Shown: positions 17,051 to 25,376 of the stretch, piece after piece
Position numbering within the stretch: the first letter of the stretch is position 1
Layout: each line of letters starts with the position of its first letter
Assembly (NCBI GenBank): GCA_965218945.1
Contig: OZ244718.1
Location: forward strand, 1,488,001 to 1,552,000
Origin: DAOUJW01 sp965218945
GTDB taxonomy: Bacteria; Chloroflexota; Dehalococcoidia; Lucifugimonadales; UBA2985
Length of the DNA stretch: 64,000 nucleotides
Direction: 5' to 3'
Notes under the pieces: generated by a model
Told to the model about the DNA's origin: nothing
Seen by the model: the letters and a program-made list of their open reading frames with translations, nothing else
Database searches by the model: none
Position numbers and translations under genes: made by a program

Positions 17051-17183
17051 TGTGGTTCTTTTCGAGTTTCGCCGTAATTCCACACTGCTCGTAGACTGCC
17101 GCAACGGCTGCTTTTCGTTGAGTCGAAGTGGTATTCCCGTCAAAAATGGCCCTTGACGACCAAAAAGGAGTGATGCTAAGCTA

Positions 17184-17221
17184 ATTGTTGACCTAGTTGG
17201 TCAACAATATTGTGCTATAAT
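17184..17221 (+). promoter_or_regulatory. Promoter and perfect inverted-repeat operator of the suf operon
   Basis: ATTGTTGACC-TAGTT-GGTCAACAAT (17184-17208) is a perfect 10-bp inverted repeat. It lies directly ahead of an extended -10 box, TGC-TATAAT (17213-17221), and covers the -35 region, so a bound protein would block or position RNA polymerase. Suf operons are commonly controlled by an Fe-S-sensing regulator (SufR or an Rrf2/IscR-type protein). No such gene is in the window. Confidence 0.65.
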
Positions 17222-17303
17222 TAACAATGAGCGTCGGCAGCAGGTGACTGCCATATTCGTCATCTCCGGGACAGACTCCCGGGGAGCTAAGGAGATAAGG
17301 CCT

Positions 17304-18761
17304 GTGACCACTACAAACCAGGTTGTCAAGGATGTGGCAGTACAGGAGTACAAGTACGGCTTCGTCACGGATGTCGAGGAGGAGGTAGCTCCCAAGGGCC
17401 TGAACGAAGACGTAGTCCGATTCATTTCCGCCAAAAAGAACGAGCCGGAGTGGATGCTCGAGTGGCGTCTCAAAGCGTACAACTACTTCCTCTCCCTGCT
17501 GGACAAGGAGCAGATGCCGGACTGGGCCAACATCAAATATCCGCCGGTGGACTTCCAGGACATCATCTACTACGCAGCCCCCAAAGCCAGTGAGAAGCTT
17601 GAGAGCTTGGACGAAGTCGACCCGGAGATTCTGAAGACCTACGAGAAGCTGGGCATACCTCTTCAGGAGCAGAAGCTACTGGCCGGCGTGGCAGTGGACG
17701 CTGTTTTCGATAGCGTGTCCATCGCCACTACATTTAAAGCGGAGCTCGCCAAGCAGGGCATAATCTTCTGCTCCATGTCTGAGGCCGTTCAGAACCACCC
17801 GGACCTGGTCCGCGAGTACATAGGTTCCGTTGTGCCCTACACCGACAACTTTTACGCGGCGCTGAACTCGGCTGTCTTCTCCGACGGCTCCTTCTGCTAC
17901 ATTCCCAAGGGTGTGCGTTGCCCGATGGAGCTGACCACCTACTTCCGCATCAACAGCCAGGGGTCCGGTCAGTTCGAGCGGACGCTGATTATCGCCGACG
18001 AAGGCAGCTACGTGAGCTACCTGGAGGGGTGCAGCGCTCCGATGCGGGACGAGAACCAGCTGCACGCCGCCGTCGTGGAGCTCATCACCCTGGACAACGC
18101 CGAGATCAAATACTCCACGATTCAGAACTGGTACCCGGGCGACGAGGAAGGCAAAGGCGGCATCTACAACTTCGTCACCAAGCGAGGCAAGTGCCAGGGA
18201 GTCAACTCCAAGATTTCCTGGACCCAGGTGGAGACCGGCTCAGCGATTACCTGGAAGTACCCCAGCGTCATTCTCTTGGGAGACAACTCCATCGGCGAGT
18301 TCTACTCCGTCGCGCTGACCAAGGCGTACCAGCAGGCTGACACTGGCACGAAGATGACCCATCTGGGCAAGAACACCCGCAGCACCATCATTGCCAAGGG
18401 CATCTCCGCCGGCCACGCCCAGAATACCTACCGGGGGTTGGTAAGGATTATGCCCAGAGCGACCAACGCCTGGAACTTCACCCAGTGCGACTCCCTGCTG
18501 CTGGGCGACCAGTGCGGCGCCCATACCACGCCCTACGTCGAGGTACGCAACAGCTCGGCCCACCTGGAGCACGAGGCCTTCACCTCCAAGGTGAGCGAGG
18601 ACCAGCTTTTCTACTGCAACCAGCGGGGCATCTCCATAGAAGAGGCGCACGCGTTGATAATCAACGGCTTCTGCAAAGAGGTGTTCAAGCAACTGCCTCT
18701 GGAGTTCGCCGTAGAGGCCACCAGGCTCCTGGAAATGAACCTGGAAGGCACTGTAGGATAA
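17304..18761 (+). CDS. sufB: Fe-S cluster assembly scaffold SufB
   Basis: A 485-residue subunit of the SufBC2D complex that builds Fe-S clusters. The frame extends upstream to GTG 17244, but GTG 17304 (VTTTNQVVKDVAVQEYKYGF) is preferred because an AAGGAG site lies 9 bases upstream. The family hallmarks are visible: EPEWMLEWRLKAYN, FSDGSFCYIPKGVRCPMELTTYFRIN, LEGCSAPMRDENQLHAAVVEL, and the C-terminal FYCNQRGISIEEAHALIINGFC. It is the first gene of sufB-C-D-S-U. Confidence 0.96.
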   Translation: MTTTNQVVKDVAVQEYKYGFVTDVEEEVAPKGLNEDVVRFISAKKNEPEWMLEWRLKAYNYFLSLLDKEQMPDWANIKYPPVDFQDIIYYAAPKASEKLESLDEVDPEILKTYEKLGIPLQEQKLLAGVAVDAVFDSVSIATTFKAELAKQGIIFCSMSEAVQNHPDLVREYIGSVVPYTDNFYAALNSAVFSDGSFCYIPKGVRCPMELTTYFRINSQGSGQFERTLIIADEGSYVSYLEGCSAPMRDENQLHAAVVELITLDNAEIKYSTIQNWYPGDEEGKGGIYNFVTKRGKCQGVNSKISWTQVETGSAITWKYPSVILLGDNSIGEFYSVALTKAYQQADTGTKMTHLGKNTRSTIIAKGISAGHAQNTYRGLVRIMPRATNAWNFTQCDSLLLGDQCGAHTTPYVEVRNSSAHLEHEAFTSKVSEDQLFYCNQRGISIEEAHALIINGFCKEVFKQLPLEFAVEATRLLEMNLEGTVG

Positions 18762-18779
18762 CCGAGAAAGGGTTTGTCG

Positions 18780-19547
18780 ATGCTTGAGATAAAAGATTTA
18801 CACGCCTCCATAGGCAATGTCCAGATACTAAAGGGGGTGAACCTCCACGTAAAGGCGGGAGAGGTTCACGCCATCATGGGACCCAACGGGTCTGGCAAGA
18901 GCACCCTGGCCAACGTGCTGGCAGGCCACCCATCCTACGCCGTCACTTCCGGCGAGGCGCGCTTTGAGGGCGAAAACCTCTTGGGTATGCTGCCGGAGAA
19001 CCGGGCAAGGGCGGGCATATTCCTCTGCTTCCAGCACCCCATCGAGGTGCCCGGTGTGCGCCTGGACCACTTCATGCGGGCCGGCTACAACGCCATCCAG
19101 AAGAGCAAAGGGCTTGAGGAGATGGACGTTCTGAAGTTCGACAGGATGCTCAACACCAAGGTGGACGTTGTGGAGATGGACCGCAACCTCACCAAGCGCT
19201 CCGTCAACGAGGGTTTCTCAGGGGGCGAGAAGAAGCGCAACGAGGTCCTGCAGATGGCCGTGTTCGATCCCAAGCTCTCCATACTGGACGAACCTGACTC
19301 CGGGCTGGACGTGGACGCCCTGCGTATAGTCGCAGGCGGCATCAACCAGCTTCGGACGCCGGACAACGCTCTTATCCTAGTCACCCACTACCAGCGAATC
19401 CTGAACTACGTCGTACCCGACATGGTCCACGTTCTCATCAACGGGCGTATTGTGAAGTCCGGCGGTAAAGAGGTGGCCCTTGAAGTCGAGTCCCAGGGCT
19501 ACGACGACCTGGAGAAGGCAGCCGAAGCCCTCCAGTCCTCAAGCTAA
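18780..19547 (+). CDS. sufC: Fe-S cluster assembly ATPase SufC
   Basis: A 255-residue ABC-type ATPase that drives SufBC2D. Walker A is GPNGSGKSTL (about residues 36-45), the signature is FSGGEKKRNEVLQ, and Walker B is LSILDEPDSGLDVDAL, where the DSGLD form is specific to SufC. The ATG at 18780 has an AAAGGG site; a TTG 6 bases upstream would add two residues. Eighteen bases follow sufB. Confidence 0.96.
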   Translation: MLEIKDLHASIGNVQILKGVNLHVKAGEVHAIMGPNGSGKSTLANVLAGHPSYAVTSGEARFEGENLLGMLPENRARAGIFLCFQHPIEVPGVRLDHFMRAGYNAIQKSKGLEEMDVLKFDRMLNTKVDVVEMDRNLTKRSVNEGFSGGEKKRNEVLQMAVFDPKLSILDEPDSGLDVDALRIVAGGINQLRTPDNALILVTHYQRILNYVVPDMVHVLINGRIVKSGGKEVALEVESQGYDDLEKAAEALQSSS

Positions 19548-19551
19548 GCAC

Positions 19552-20895
19552 ATGACCCAGCGCCAGCGCCCTGCAACTCAAGAAGAAGCGTACCTGGCGG
19601 CCTCCGAGTCGTTTGAGAGTAACGGCGCGGCGCGCGACCCATCGTGGGCGCGCGAACTGCGCAAAGCCGCCATCTCCAGGTTCCGTGAGTTGGGCTTCCC
19701 TACAGCCCGCCGCGGCAACGAGGAGTGGAAATACACGGATGTGGGACCCATTGCCAGGGTTCCCATCCAGCCCGCGACCTCTACCCCACAACTGAGTCCC
19801 TCGGACGTGGAGGAGGCCGGATTCGGAGAGCAGGACTGGCCCCAGCTTGTGTTTGTCAACGGAAGGTACAACAGCGGGCTGTCCTCCTTGGCCTCTCTTC
19901 CCAACGGCGTGACAATAGGAGACCTGTCCGAGGCTATGCAGTCGTCGCCGGAACTGGTGCAGCAACATCTGGCGCGCTACGCCGACTACGAGAGCAACGC
20001 ATTCACCGCTCTCAACACGGCCTTCGTCCACGAGGGCGCGTTCGTGCACATCCCGAAAGGCGTCCAAGTAGAGAACCCCATCCGACTGCTCTTCCTGACC
20101 ACATCCGAAAATGAGGAGACAGTCGCTCATCCTCGGGTCTTAATCGTTGCCGGTGAGGATAGCAAGGCCACCGTGATTGAGGCCTACAAGGGCGTCTCCG
20201 ACGGCCAGTACTTCACCAACGCCGTCACTGAGGTCCTGGTGGGCGCGGGCGCGAGGATGGAGTACTACAAGGTGCAGAGACAGAGCGAGCAGGCGTTTCA
20301 CATAACCACGACAAACGTGGCCCTAGACCGCAACAGCTCCTTCGCTTCCGTGAACATAGACATGGGCGGCAGGCTGACCCGTAACAACCTGAACCTCCTC
20401 ACCCTTGACCAGGATTGCTCCTGCACCCTGGACGGGTTCTATATGGTGAACGGCTCTCAGCACGTGGACAACCAGGTAATCATCGACCACGCGAAGCCGT
20501 ACACCACCAGCCGCGAGCTGTACAAGGGCATACTGGACGGCAGATCCCGGTCGGTCTTCCACGGCAGCATAATCGTGCGAGAGGGCGCGGTGAAGGTCAA
20601 CGCCAACCAGGTTGACAAGAACCTGATACTGTCGGACCAAGCGGAGGCCGACACCAAGCCGGCATTCTGGATTTACTGCGACGACGTGAAGTGCGGGCAC
20701 GGCGCCGCCTGCGGCCAGATAGACCCGACCGCCATGTTCTACCTCAGGAGCCGGGGCATCGATGAGCAGGCCGCCAAGAGCCTGCTCACTAAAGCCTTCC
20801 TGAGCGAAGTCATACAGAGTATAGGCAACCAAGTCTTCCGATCGCAGATCGACGCCCTGGTACAGAACACCCTGCGCGAGTGGCTCGGAGAGTAG
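19552..20895 (+). CDS. sufD: Fe-S cluster assembly protein SufD
   Basis: A 447-residue beta-helix protein homologous to SufB that completes the SufBC2D complex. Visible hallmarks are RRGNEEWKYTDV near residue 60, AFVHEGAFVHIPKGVQVENPI, GILDGRSRSVFHGSIIVREGA, and the C-terminal DPTAMFYLRSRGIDEQAAKSLLTKAF, the SufD counterpart of the SufB tail. It begins 4 bases after sufC without a clear ribosome site, so translation is probably coupled. A longer frame back to 19480 overlaps sufC and is not used. Confidence 0.94.
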   Translation: MTQRQRPATQEEAYLAASESFESNGAARDPSWARELRKAAISRFRELGFPTARRGNEEWKYTDVGPIARVPIQPATSTPQLSPSDVEEAGFGEQDWPQLVFVNGRYNSGLSSLASLPNGVTIGDLSEAMQSSPELVQQHLARYADYESNAFTALNTAFVHEGAFVHIPKGVQVENPIRLLFLTTSENEETVAHPRVLIVAGEDSKATVIEAYKGVSDGQYFTNAVTEVLVGAGARMEYYKVQRQSEQAFHITTTNVALDRNSSFASVNIDMGGRLTRNNLNLLTLDQDCSCTLDGFYMVNGSQHVDNQVIIDHAKPYTTSRELYKGILDGRSRSVFHGSIIVREGAVKVNANQVDKNLILSDQAEADTKPAFWIYCDDVKCGHGAACGQIDPTAMFYLRSRGIDEQAAKSLLTKAFLSEVIQSIGNQVFRSQIDALVQNTLREWLGE

Positions 20896-20946
20896 CCGTC
20901 AGTTCGCCAAGCCATTCGCACCCCCTGCTATAATGGGGAGGATACC

Positions 20947-22188
20947 ATGCTAGACACGACAGCAATCCGCAAGGACTTCCCGATACTATCCAGAGAGGTT
21001 TACGGCAAACCCCTGGTCTATCTGGACAACGCCGCAACCTCTCAGAAGCCCACCCAGGTCATCCAGGCTCTTGTGGAGTTCTACGAAAAGTACAACTCCA
21101 ACATCCACAGGGGCGTCCACGCCCTGAGCATGGAGGCCACGGACAGGTACGAAGAGGCCCGGCAGAAGTGCGCTGACTTCATCGGCAGTCCGTCCACGAC
21201 GGGCGTGGTGCTGGTCAGGAACACCACGGAGGCCATCAATCTTGTGGCGCAGACCTGGGCGCGCAGCAACATCGGCCCCGGGGACGAGATACTCATCTCG
21301 GAAATGGAGCATCACAGCAACCTCGTGCCCTGGCAGAAGGTCGCCCAGGACCAGGGCGCGGTACTGCGTTTCATGCCGCTGACCCCGGAGCAGACCATTG
21401 ATCTCTCCAATCTGGACAACCTCCTGACCAGTCGCACCAAGCTGCTGACGCTGAACCACATGTCCAACGTCTTGGGCACCATAAATCCGGTGAAACAGCT
21501 GATTGAGGCGGCCCACAGGGTCGGGGCCAAGGTCCTGGTAGACGGGGCCCAGAGTGTGCCTCACCTGAAGGTGGACGTGAAGGACTTGGACTGCGACTTC
21601 CTCGCTTACTCCGGCCACAAGATGCTGGGGCCAACAGGTATCGGTGTGCTGTACGTCAAGGAGGAGGTGATCGAGGACATGGAGCCGTTCCTCCGCGGCG
21701 GCGAGATGGTGCGTCAGGTGTGGGACGACCGGGCCACATGGAACGACCTGCCGCTCCGCTTTGAGGCTGGCACTCCAAACATAGCCGACACCATTGCTTT
21801 GGGCGCGGCTATCGACTACCTGAACGCATTGGGAATGGACAACGTACGCGAGCACGAGATTGCAATCACGGATTACGCCCTCAACGCCTTCCAGGAGCTT
21901 GAAGAGGTCAAGGTGTTCGGCCCCAGGGACATGACACAGCGGGGCGGCATTATCTCCTTCTACTGCGACTTCGTCCACCCCCACGACATAGGGACTATGC
22001 TGGACAGGGAGGGCATCGCCATCAGGACGGGCCATCACTGCGCCATGCCACTCATGGGCAAGCTCTCCGTACCCGCCACGGCGCGTGCCAGCTTTTACAT
22101 CTACAACACAGAGGAAGAGGTTGACCTGCTGGTGTCCACCGTAAAGGGGATACTCAAGTACTTCTCCAGGACACCAACCAGGACATAG
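20947..22188 (+). CDS. sufS: SufS-type cysteine desulfurase
   Basis: A 413-residue PLP enzyme that takes sulfur from cysteine for Fe-S assembly. The PLP lysine is Lys225 in SGHKMLGPTGIG, and the persulfide-carrying cysteine is Cys365 in TGHHCAMPLM, the group II (SufS) form. The N-terminus VYLDNAATSQKP is typical. GGGGAGGA lies 6 bases before the ATG. A 51-base gap separates it from sufD; a TATAAT string in this gap overlaps the ribosome-site region and is not taken as a promoter. Confidence 0.96.
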   Translation: MLDTTAIRKDFPILSREVYGKPLVYLDNAATSQKPTQVIQALVEFYEKYNSNIHRGVHALSMEATDRYEEARQKCADFIGSPSTTGVVLVRNTTEAINLVAQTWARSNIGPGDEILISEMEHHSNLVPWQKVAQDQGAVLRFMPLTPEQTIDLSNLDNLLTSRTKLLTLNHMSNVLGTINPVKQLIEAAHRVGAKVLVDGAQSVPHLKVDVKDLDCDFLAYSGHKMLGPTGIGVLYVKEEVIEDMEPFLRGGEMVRQVWDDRATWNDLPLRFEAGTPNIADTIALGAAIDYLNALGMDNVREHEIAITDYALNAFQELEEVKVFGPRDMTQRGGIISFYCDFVHPHDIGTMLDREGIAIRTGHHCAMPLMGKLSVPATARASFYIYNTEEEVDLLVSTVKGILKYFSRTPTRT

Positions 22189-22211
22189 CCGGAGTGCCCG
22201 GTATCACAACT

Positions 22212-22709
22212 ATGCAGAATTTCGACTTCTCAGATGTGGACGATCTCTACCAGGAGATCATCCTGGACCATTACCGAAGCCCCAGAAACCAGCATGAGCT
22301 TGAAGAGGTGGACATCGAGACGGAGGGCGTAAATCCCTTCTGTGGCGATGAAGTGTACCTCCGTATGAAGCTGAACGAGGGGCTGGTGAACGCCGTCAGC
22401 TTCAAGGGAAGCGGGTGCTCCATCAGCCAGGCCTCCGCCTCCATGCTGACGGAGGCTATCAAGGGCAAGAGCCTGGATGATGCGGAATCGATCTACCTTC
22501 TCTTTCGGGAGATGATGCAGGGCAAAGACCCCTCCGACGCGGAGCTTGAGACGCTGGGCGAGGTGGAGTCGCTGGCGGGCGTCAAGAAGTTCCCCATCCG
22601 CATAAAGTGCGCGATGCTGTCCTGGGCCGCCCTGGAAGAGGGCATCAAGAAGCACCGGAAGCGCGCAGCCGACGGCGAAGGCGGAACGACGGAGCGGGCT
22701 GCATTCTAG
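22212..22709 (+). CDS. sufU: SufU-type sulfur relay / scaffold protein
   Basis: A 165-residue IscU/NifU-N-like protein. Zinc or cluster ligands are in NPFCGDEV (Cys and Asp), GSGCSISQASASM and IRIKCAMLSW; the roughly 18-residue insertion between the second and third sites (GKDPSDAELETLGEVESL region) marks SufU rather than IscU. SufU receives persulfide from SufS. ATG 22212 matches the family start; GTG 22194 lies 5 bases after sufS and is an alternative that adds 6 residues. It closes the suf operon. Confidence 0.92.
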   Translation: MQNFDFSDVDDLYQEIILDHYRSPRNQHELEEVDIETEGVNPFCGDEVYLRMKLNEGLVNAVSFKGSGCSISQASASMLTEAIKGKSLDDAESIYLLFREMMQGKDPSDAELETLGEVESLAGVKKFPIRIKCAMLSWAALEEGIKKHRKRAADGEGGTTERAAF

Positions 22710-22731
22710 GCGCGGGCAAGCCGACCAACAT

Positions 22732-23469
22732 TTACCCAACGCCCTCCGCCTCTTCCCTCGGCCTCCTCAGTGAGGGGTGCAGCAGCCCGAAGAGTCGCGG
22801 GCGCCTGCCGTCCCTGATTCGCTCCAGGACCCGGTTGTAGGCCGCTGTCAGCGCCAGCAGGTAGAATGCGCCGTAGCTGTAGCCGCCAAGGACGTCGATG
22901 AGCCAGTGGCGACCGTCGTATATGAGCCACGGCCCAGTAACCAGGATGTACGCGCACACCAGCGCGAATATGGTCCGCACCAGGGCCGGGTTGGGTATGT
23001 ATAGGCGCGCGAGGAAGAGCAGGAACCCGTAGAACAGGACCGCGTGGACTGCATGGCCGCTGGGAAAGCCGTAGCCCTGTACGCCACCGTAGCCAATGAC
23101 CACCTCCACAATGTCGTCGGTGGGCCTGGGCCGCCCTATCAACTCCTTGATGACGATGTTCAGCAGGTCCGGCACGGAAGCCAGAGCCGCGAACATGGCC
23201 TCCAATCGCCAGCGCCGGAGCCACAGCGCGACGCACACCACCAGCAGCGCCGCCCCTGCTACTTCCCTCACACCCACCCAGAACAGCACACCTCGCAGGA
23301 AGTCGGCCGACCCAAGTGTGAATCCCTGGAGCCAGCGGCTGAACTCCAGCTCCCAGCTGTAGTAGTCGACCGTCAGCGCTGCGTAGGTCAAGACCACCAT
23401 CGCCATGAGCGCAACGATGATTCCGGTGTGCAAAGCAGTAAATCTCGTGGTTCTCTCCTGAAGAGGCAT
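22732..23469 (-). CDS. PAP2-family membrane phosphatase
   Basis: A 245-residue protein with six hydrophobic spans and the type 2 phosphatidic acid phosphatase motifs KELIGRPRP, GFPSGHAVHAV and RHWLIDVLGGY. The first two motifs and the nucleophilic His of the third are intact, but the Arg of the canonical SRxxxxxH is replaced (WLIYDGRH), which could reduce activity or alter the substrate. Members dephosphorylate undecaprenyl diphosphate or phosphatidate. It converges on the suf operon with a 22-base gap. Confidence 0.85.
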   Translation of the reverse strand: MPLQERTTRFTALHTGIIVALMAMVVLTYAALTVDYYSWELEFSRWLQGFTLGSADFLRGVLFWVGVREVAGAALLVVCVALWLRRWRLEAMFAALASVPDLLNIVIKELIGRPRPTDDIVEVVIGYGGVQGYGFPSGHAVHAVLFYGFLLFLARLYIPNPALVRTIFALVCAYILVTGPWLIYDGRHWLIDVLGGYSYGAFYLLALTAAYNRVLERIRDGRRPRLFGLLHPSLRRPREEAEGVG

Positions 23470-23624
23470 TGCCTCTGACTTCTGAGCGCATTATAGCGCA
23501 ACCGACCAGAGACCCTCGGCCAGATATGCAGCATTGCTCTATGTGGCGGGCTGTTGACCAGTTGGGACCAGACGGCTACCATTTGTCCATACATCTGCGA
23601 GCGACCACTTGAGGAGACCGTATA

Positions 23625-24722
23625 GTGAATAGAGACGTCATCGAAGGGGTTTCAATCGGAGACCTGGTCTTTCTGGGCTCGGCCCTCCTGTCCGCCCTTG
23701 TAGTCTCCTTCGTGGTGCGAGTCATATTCAGAATGATCAAGGGCAGGATGCGCCGGGAGAACCCGGACAGCATCCGCGCCAATCTCATAGACGACGTCGA
23801 TGGGGCGCTGTCTCTCCAGATCATCCTTGTAGGACTTTACGCAGGTATCATTTGGCAGCCGTCTCTGAGCGACTACCAGTCCTTGATCACCAACGTATAC
23901 GCGATCATAAGCGTTCTGGTGTTGATGTACGGGGCAATCAGGGTACAGGACGACGCCATCAGGTGGAGTCTTGGGCGCGTGGGCGCTGGAACTCGACAGG
24001 AGCGCGTGATGGAGTCCTTGTCCCCAATGGCAATCCAGCTGGCGCGCTTCTTCACCGTTGCGATGGGATTCCTGATCATACTCGACCAGCTTGGCATATC
24101 CATCGCTCCACTGCTGGCCGGCCTCGGCATCGGCGGCCTGGCCGTAGCCCTCGCACTGCAGGGAACTCTCACCAACATGTTCGCCGGTCTGAGCGTGATG
24201 ACCGACGGCTCCATCCGGGTCGGCGACTACGTGGAGCTGGACGGCGGGATGATTGGAAGGATAGACACCATCGGATGGAGAACGACGCGCATTCGCCTGC
24301 TGTCGGACAACACTGTGATCATCCCCAACTCCAAGCTTGCCGACAACGTCGCCACCAACTACAACCACCCGTTTGAGGAGATGTCCGTGTATCTGCAGGT
24401 GGGCGTGAGCTACTTCAGCGACCTGGAGCACGTGGAGCGGGTGACCGTGGAAGTGGGCAGACAGGTCCTTGCAGATACCCCGGGGGCCGTGAAGGAGTAC
24501 GACGCCTCCATCTGGTATACGGAGCTCGGCGACTCCAACATCAACTTCTGGGTGGTCCTGCGGTCCGACAACTACGTGGACTCCTGGCTGATAAAGCACA
24601 ACTTCATCAAGGCCCTGTACCGCCGCTACGAGGAGGAGGGAATCGAGATATCCTTCCCGGCCAGGAACGTGTTCATGCGGGAGGGAGCGCTGGACGCCAA
24701 GCCTGACGGCGCGACGCAGTAG
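23625..24722 (+). CDS. MscS-family mechanosensitive channel
   Basis: A 365-residue small-conductance mechanosensitive channel protein. Five hydrophobic segments end in the pore helix (SIAPLLAGLGIGGLAVALALQ), followed by the beta domain with GDYVELDGGMIGRIDTIGWRTTRI and the PNSKLADNVATNY motif, and a cytoplasmic alpha/beta domain. It has two more spans than E. coli MscS. GTG start with an AGGAG site 8 bases upstream. It releases solutes on hypo-osmotic shock. Confidence 0.92.
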   Translation: MNRDVIEGVSIGDLVFLGSALLSALVVSFVVRVIFRMIKGRMRRENPDSIRANLIDDVDGALSLQIILVGLYAGIIWQPSLSDYQSLITNVYAIISVLVLMYGAIRVQDDAIRWSLGRVGAGTRQERVMESLSPMAIQLARFFTVAMGFLIILDQLGISIAPLLAGLGIGGLAVALALQGTLTNMFAGLSVMTDGSIRVGDYVELDGGMIGRIDTIGWRTTRIRLLSDNTVIIPNSKLADNVATNYNHPFEEMSVYLQVGVSYFSDLEHVERVTVEVGRQVLADTPGAVKEYDASIWYTELGDSNINFWVVLRSDNYVDSWLIKHNFIKALYRRYEEEGIEISFPARNVFMREGALDAKPDGATQ

Positions 24723-24843
24723 GCAAGACGGCCGACAAGCTCATCGCCGTATAAAGTGATGGTTAGGCATAAGCGGTGGGGCCTGTGTCCTACCAATTCG
24801 CTAGGTCTCTCATCGTAAGCAGCCACCTCCAGCGTCGCTCCCG

Positions 24844-25049
24844 TGCAGAGAGACCTTTGCGTAACTCGTCGTGGTATATCAGCAGAGGCGCTCTTGCTGT
24901 CATTCTGAACGGAGCGGAGCGAAGTGAAGAATCCAAAGCCTTTGCTCGCAAAACTGCGCTGTCTTGGGATGAAACCCTTTGGATTCTTCGCTGCACTCAG
25001 AATGACATTCAACCGGGCTGCTGCGCTGGTTACGCAAAGGTCTCTGCAG
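24844..25049. mobile_element. 196-bp MITE-like element, copy 2, with 5-bp target duplication
   Basis: The element proper is 24849-25044, same length and orientation as 14195-14390 and differing at 6 positions. Its termini are the same 16-bp inverted repeats. It is flanked on both sides by TGCAG (24844-24848 and 25045-25049), a target duplication different in sequence from that of copy 1. The rest of the gap after mscS contains a GCATCAAGTGCGGGG repeat arm near 25092. Confidence 0.85.
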
Positions 25050-25148
25050 ACGGGAGCCTACTCCCTTGCCCCTCCTGGATACCCGTCCCCGCATCAAGTG
25101 CGGGGCATGCGCCACGGGCATGACGGAAAGATTAGCTACCTCTCTTAC

Positions 25149-25292
25149 CTACTGCTCCTTCTCCCGCCTCTTGCGCAAGGCATTCCGCACCAGTTCCGCT
25201 AGCCGCTTACCGTGCATCCTGGGGCCGTAGCGACCCTTGCGGCGTCTATCCTCCCGCCGCTCTCCCTTTGTGTTATCCCTTTCCTCTGCCAT
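25149..25292 (-). CDS. Small highly basic protein, 47 residues
   Basis: ATG 25292 has AGGAG 7 bases upstream and opens MAEERDNTKGERREDRRRKG, then RYGPRMHGKRLAELVRNALRKRREKEQ. The strong charge, the RYGPRMHGKRLAELV block and the clean ribosome site argue for a real gene. No named family is recognised. It lies downstream of the acyl-CoA ligase on the same strand, beyond a GC-rich hairpin. A nucleic-acid-binding role is possible from charge alone. Confidence 0.6.
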   Translation of the reverse strand: MAEERDNTKGERREDRRRKGRYGPRMHGKRLAELVRNALRKRREKEQ

Positions 25293-25318
25293 CGCGCGCT
25301 CCTGCCGTCCAAGACGCA

Positions 25319-25348
25319 CGAGGGGCGGGCCTGAAGACCCGCCCCTCG
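25319..25348 (-). terminator. GC-rich hairpin after the acyl-CoA ligase
   Basis: CGAGGGGCGGG pairs perfectly with CCCGCCCCTCG around an 8-base loop, 28 bases beyond the stop of the ligase. There is no T-run on either strand, so it could be a stabilising or attenuating hairpin rather than a complete intrinsic terminator. Confidence 0.6.
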
Positions 25349-25376
25349 AAGCACTGTGTTCCGAATCCTGTGGCCC

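Noticed and set aside
17201..17482. A minus-strand frame over the suf promoter and sufB start
   Set aside because: Antisense to the start of sufB, no ribosome site, composition of a shadow frame.
20926..20935. TATAAT just upstream of sufS as an internal promoter
   Set aside because: It runs directly into the ribosome site (GGGGAGGA), so a transcript started from it would lack translation signals; no -35 box is present.
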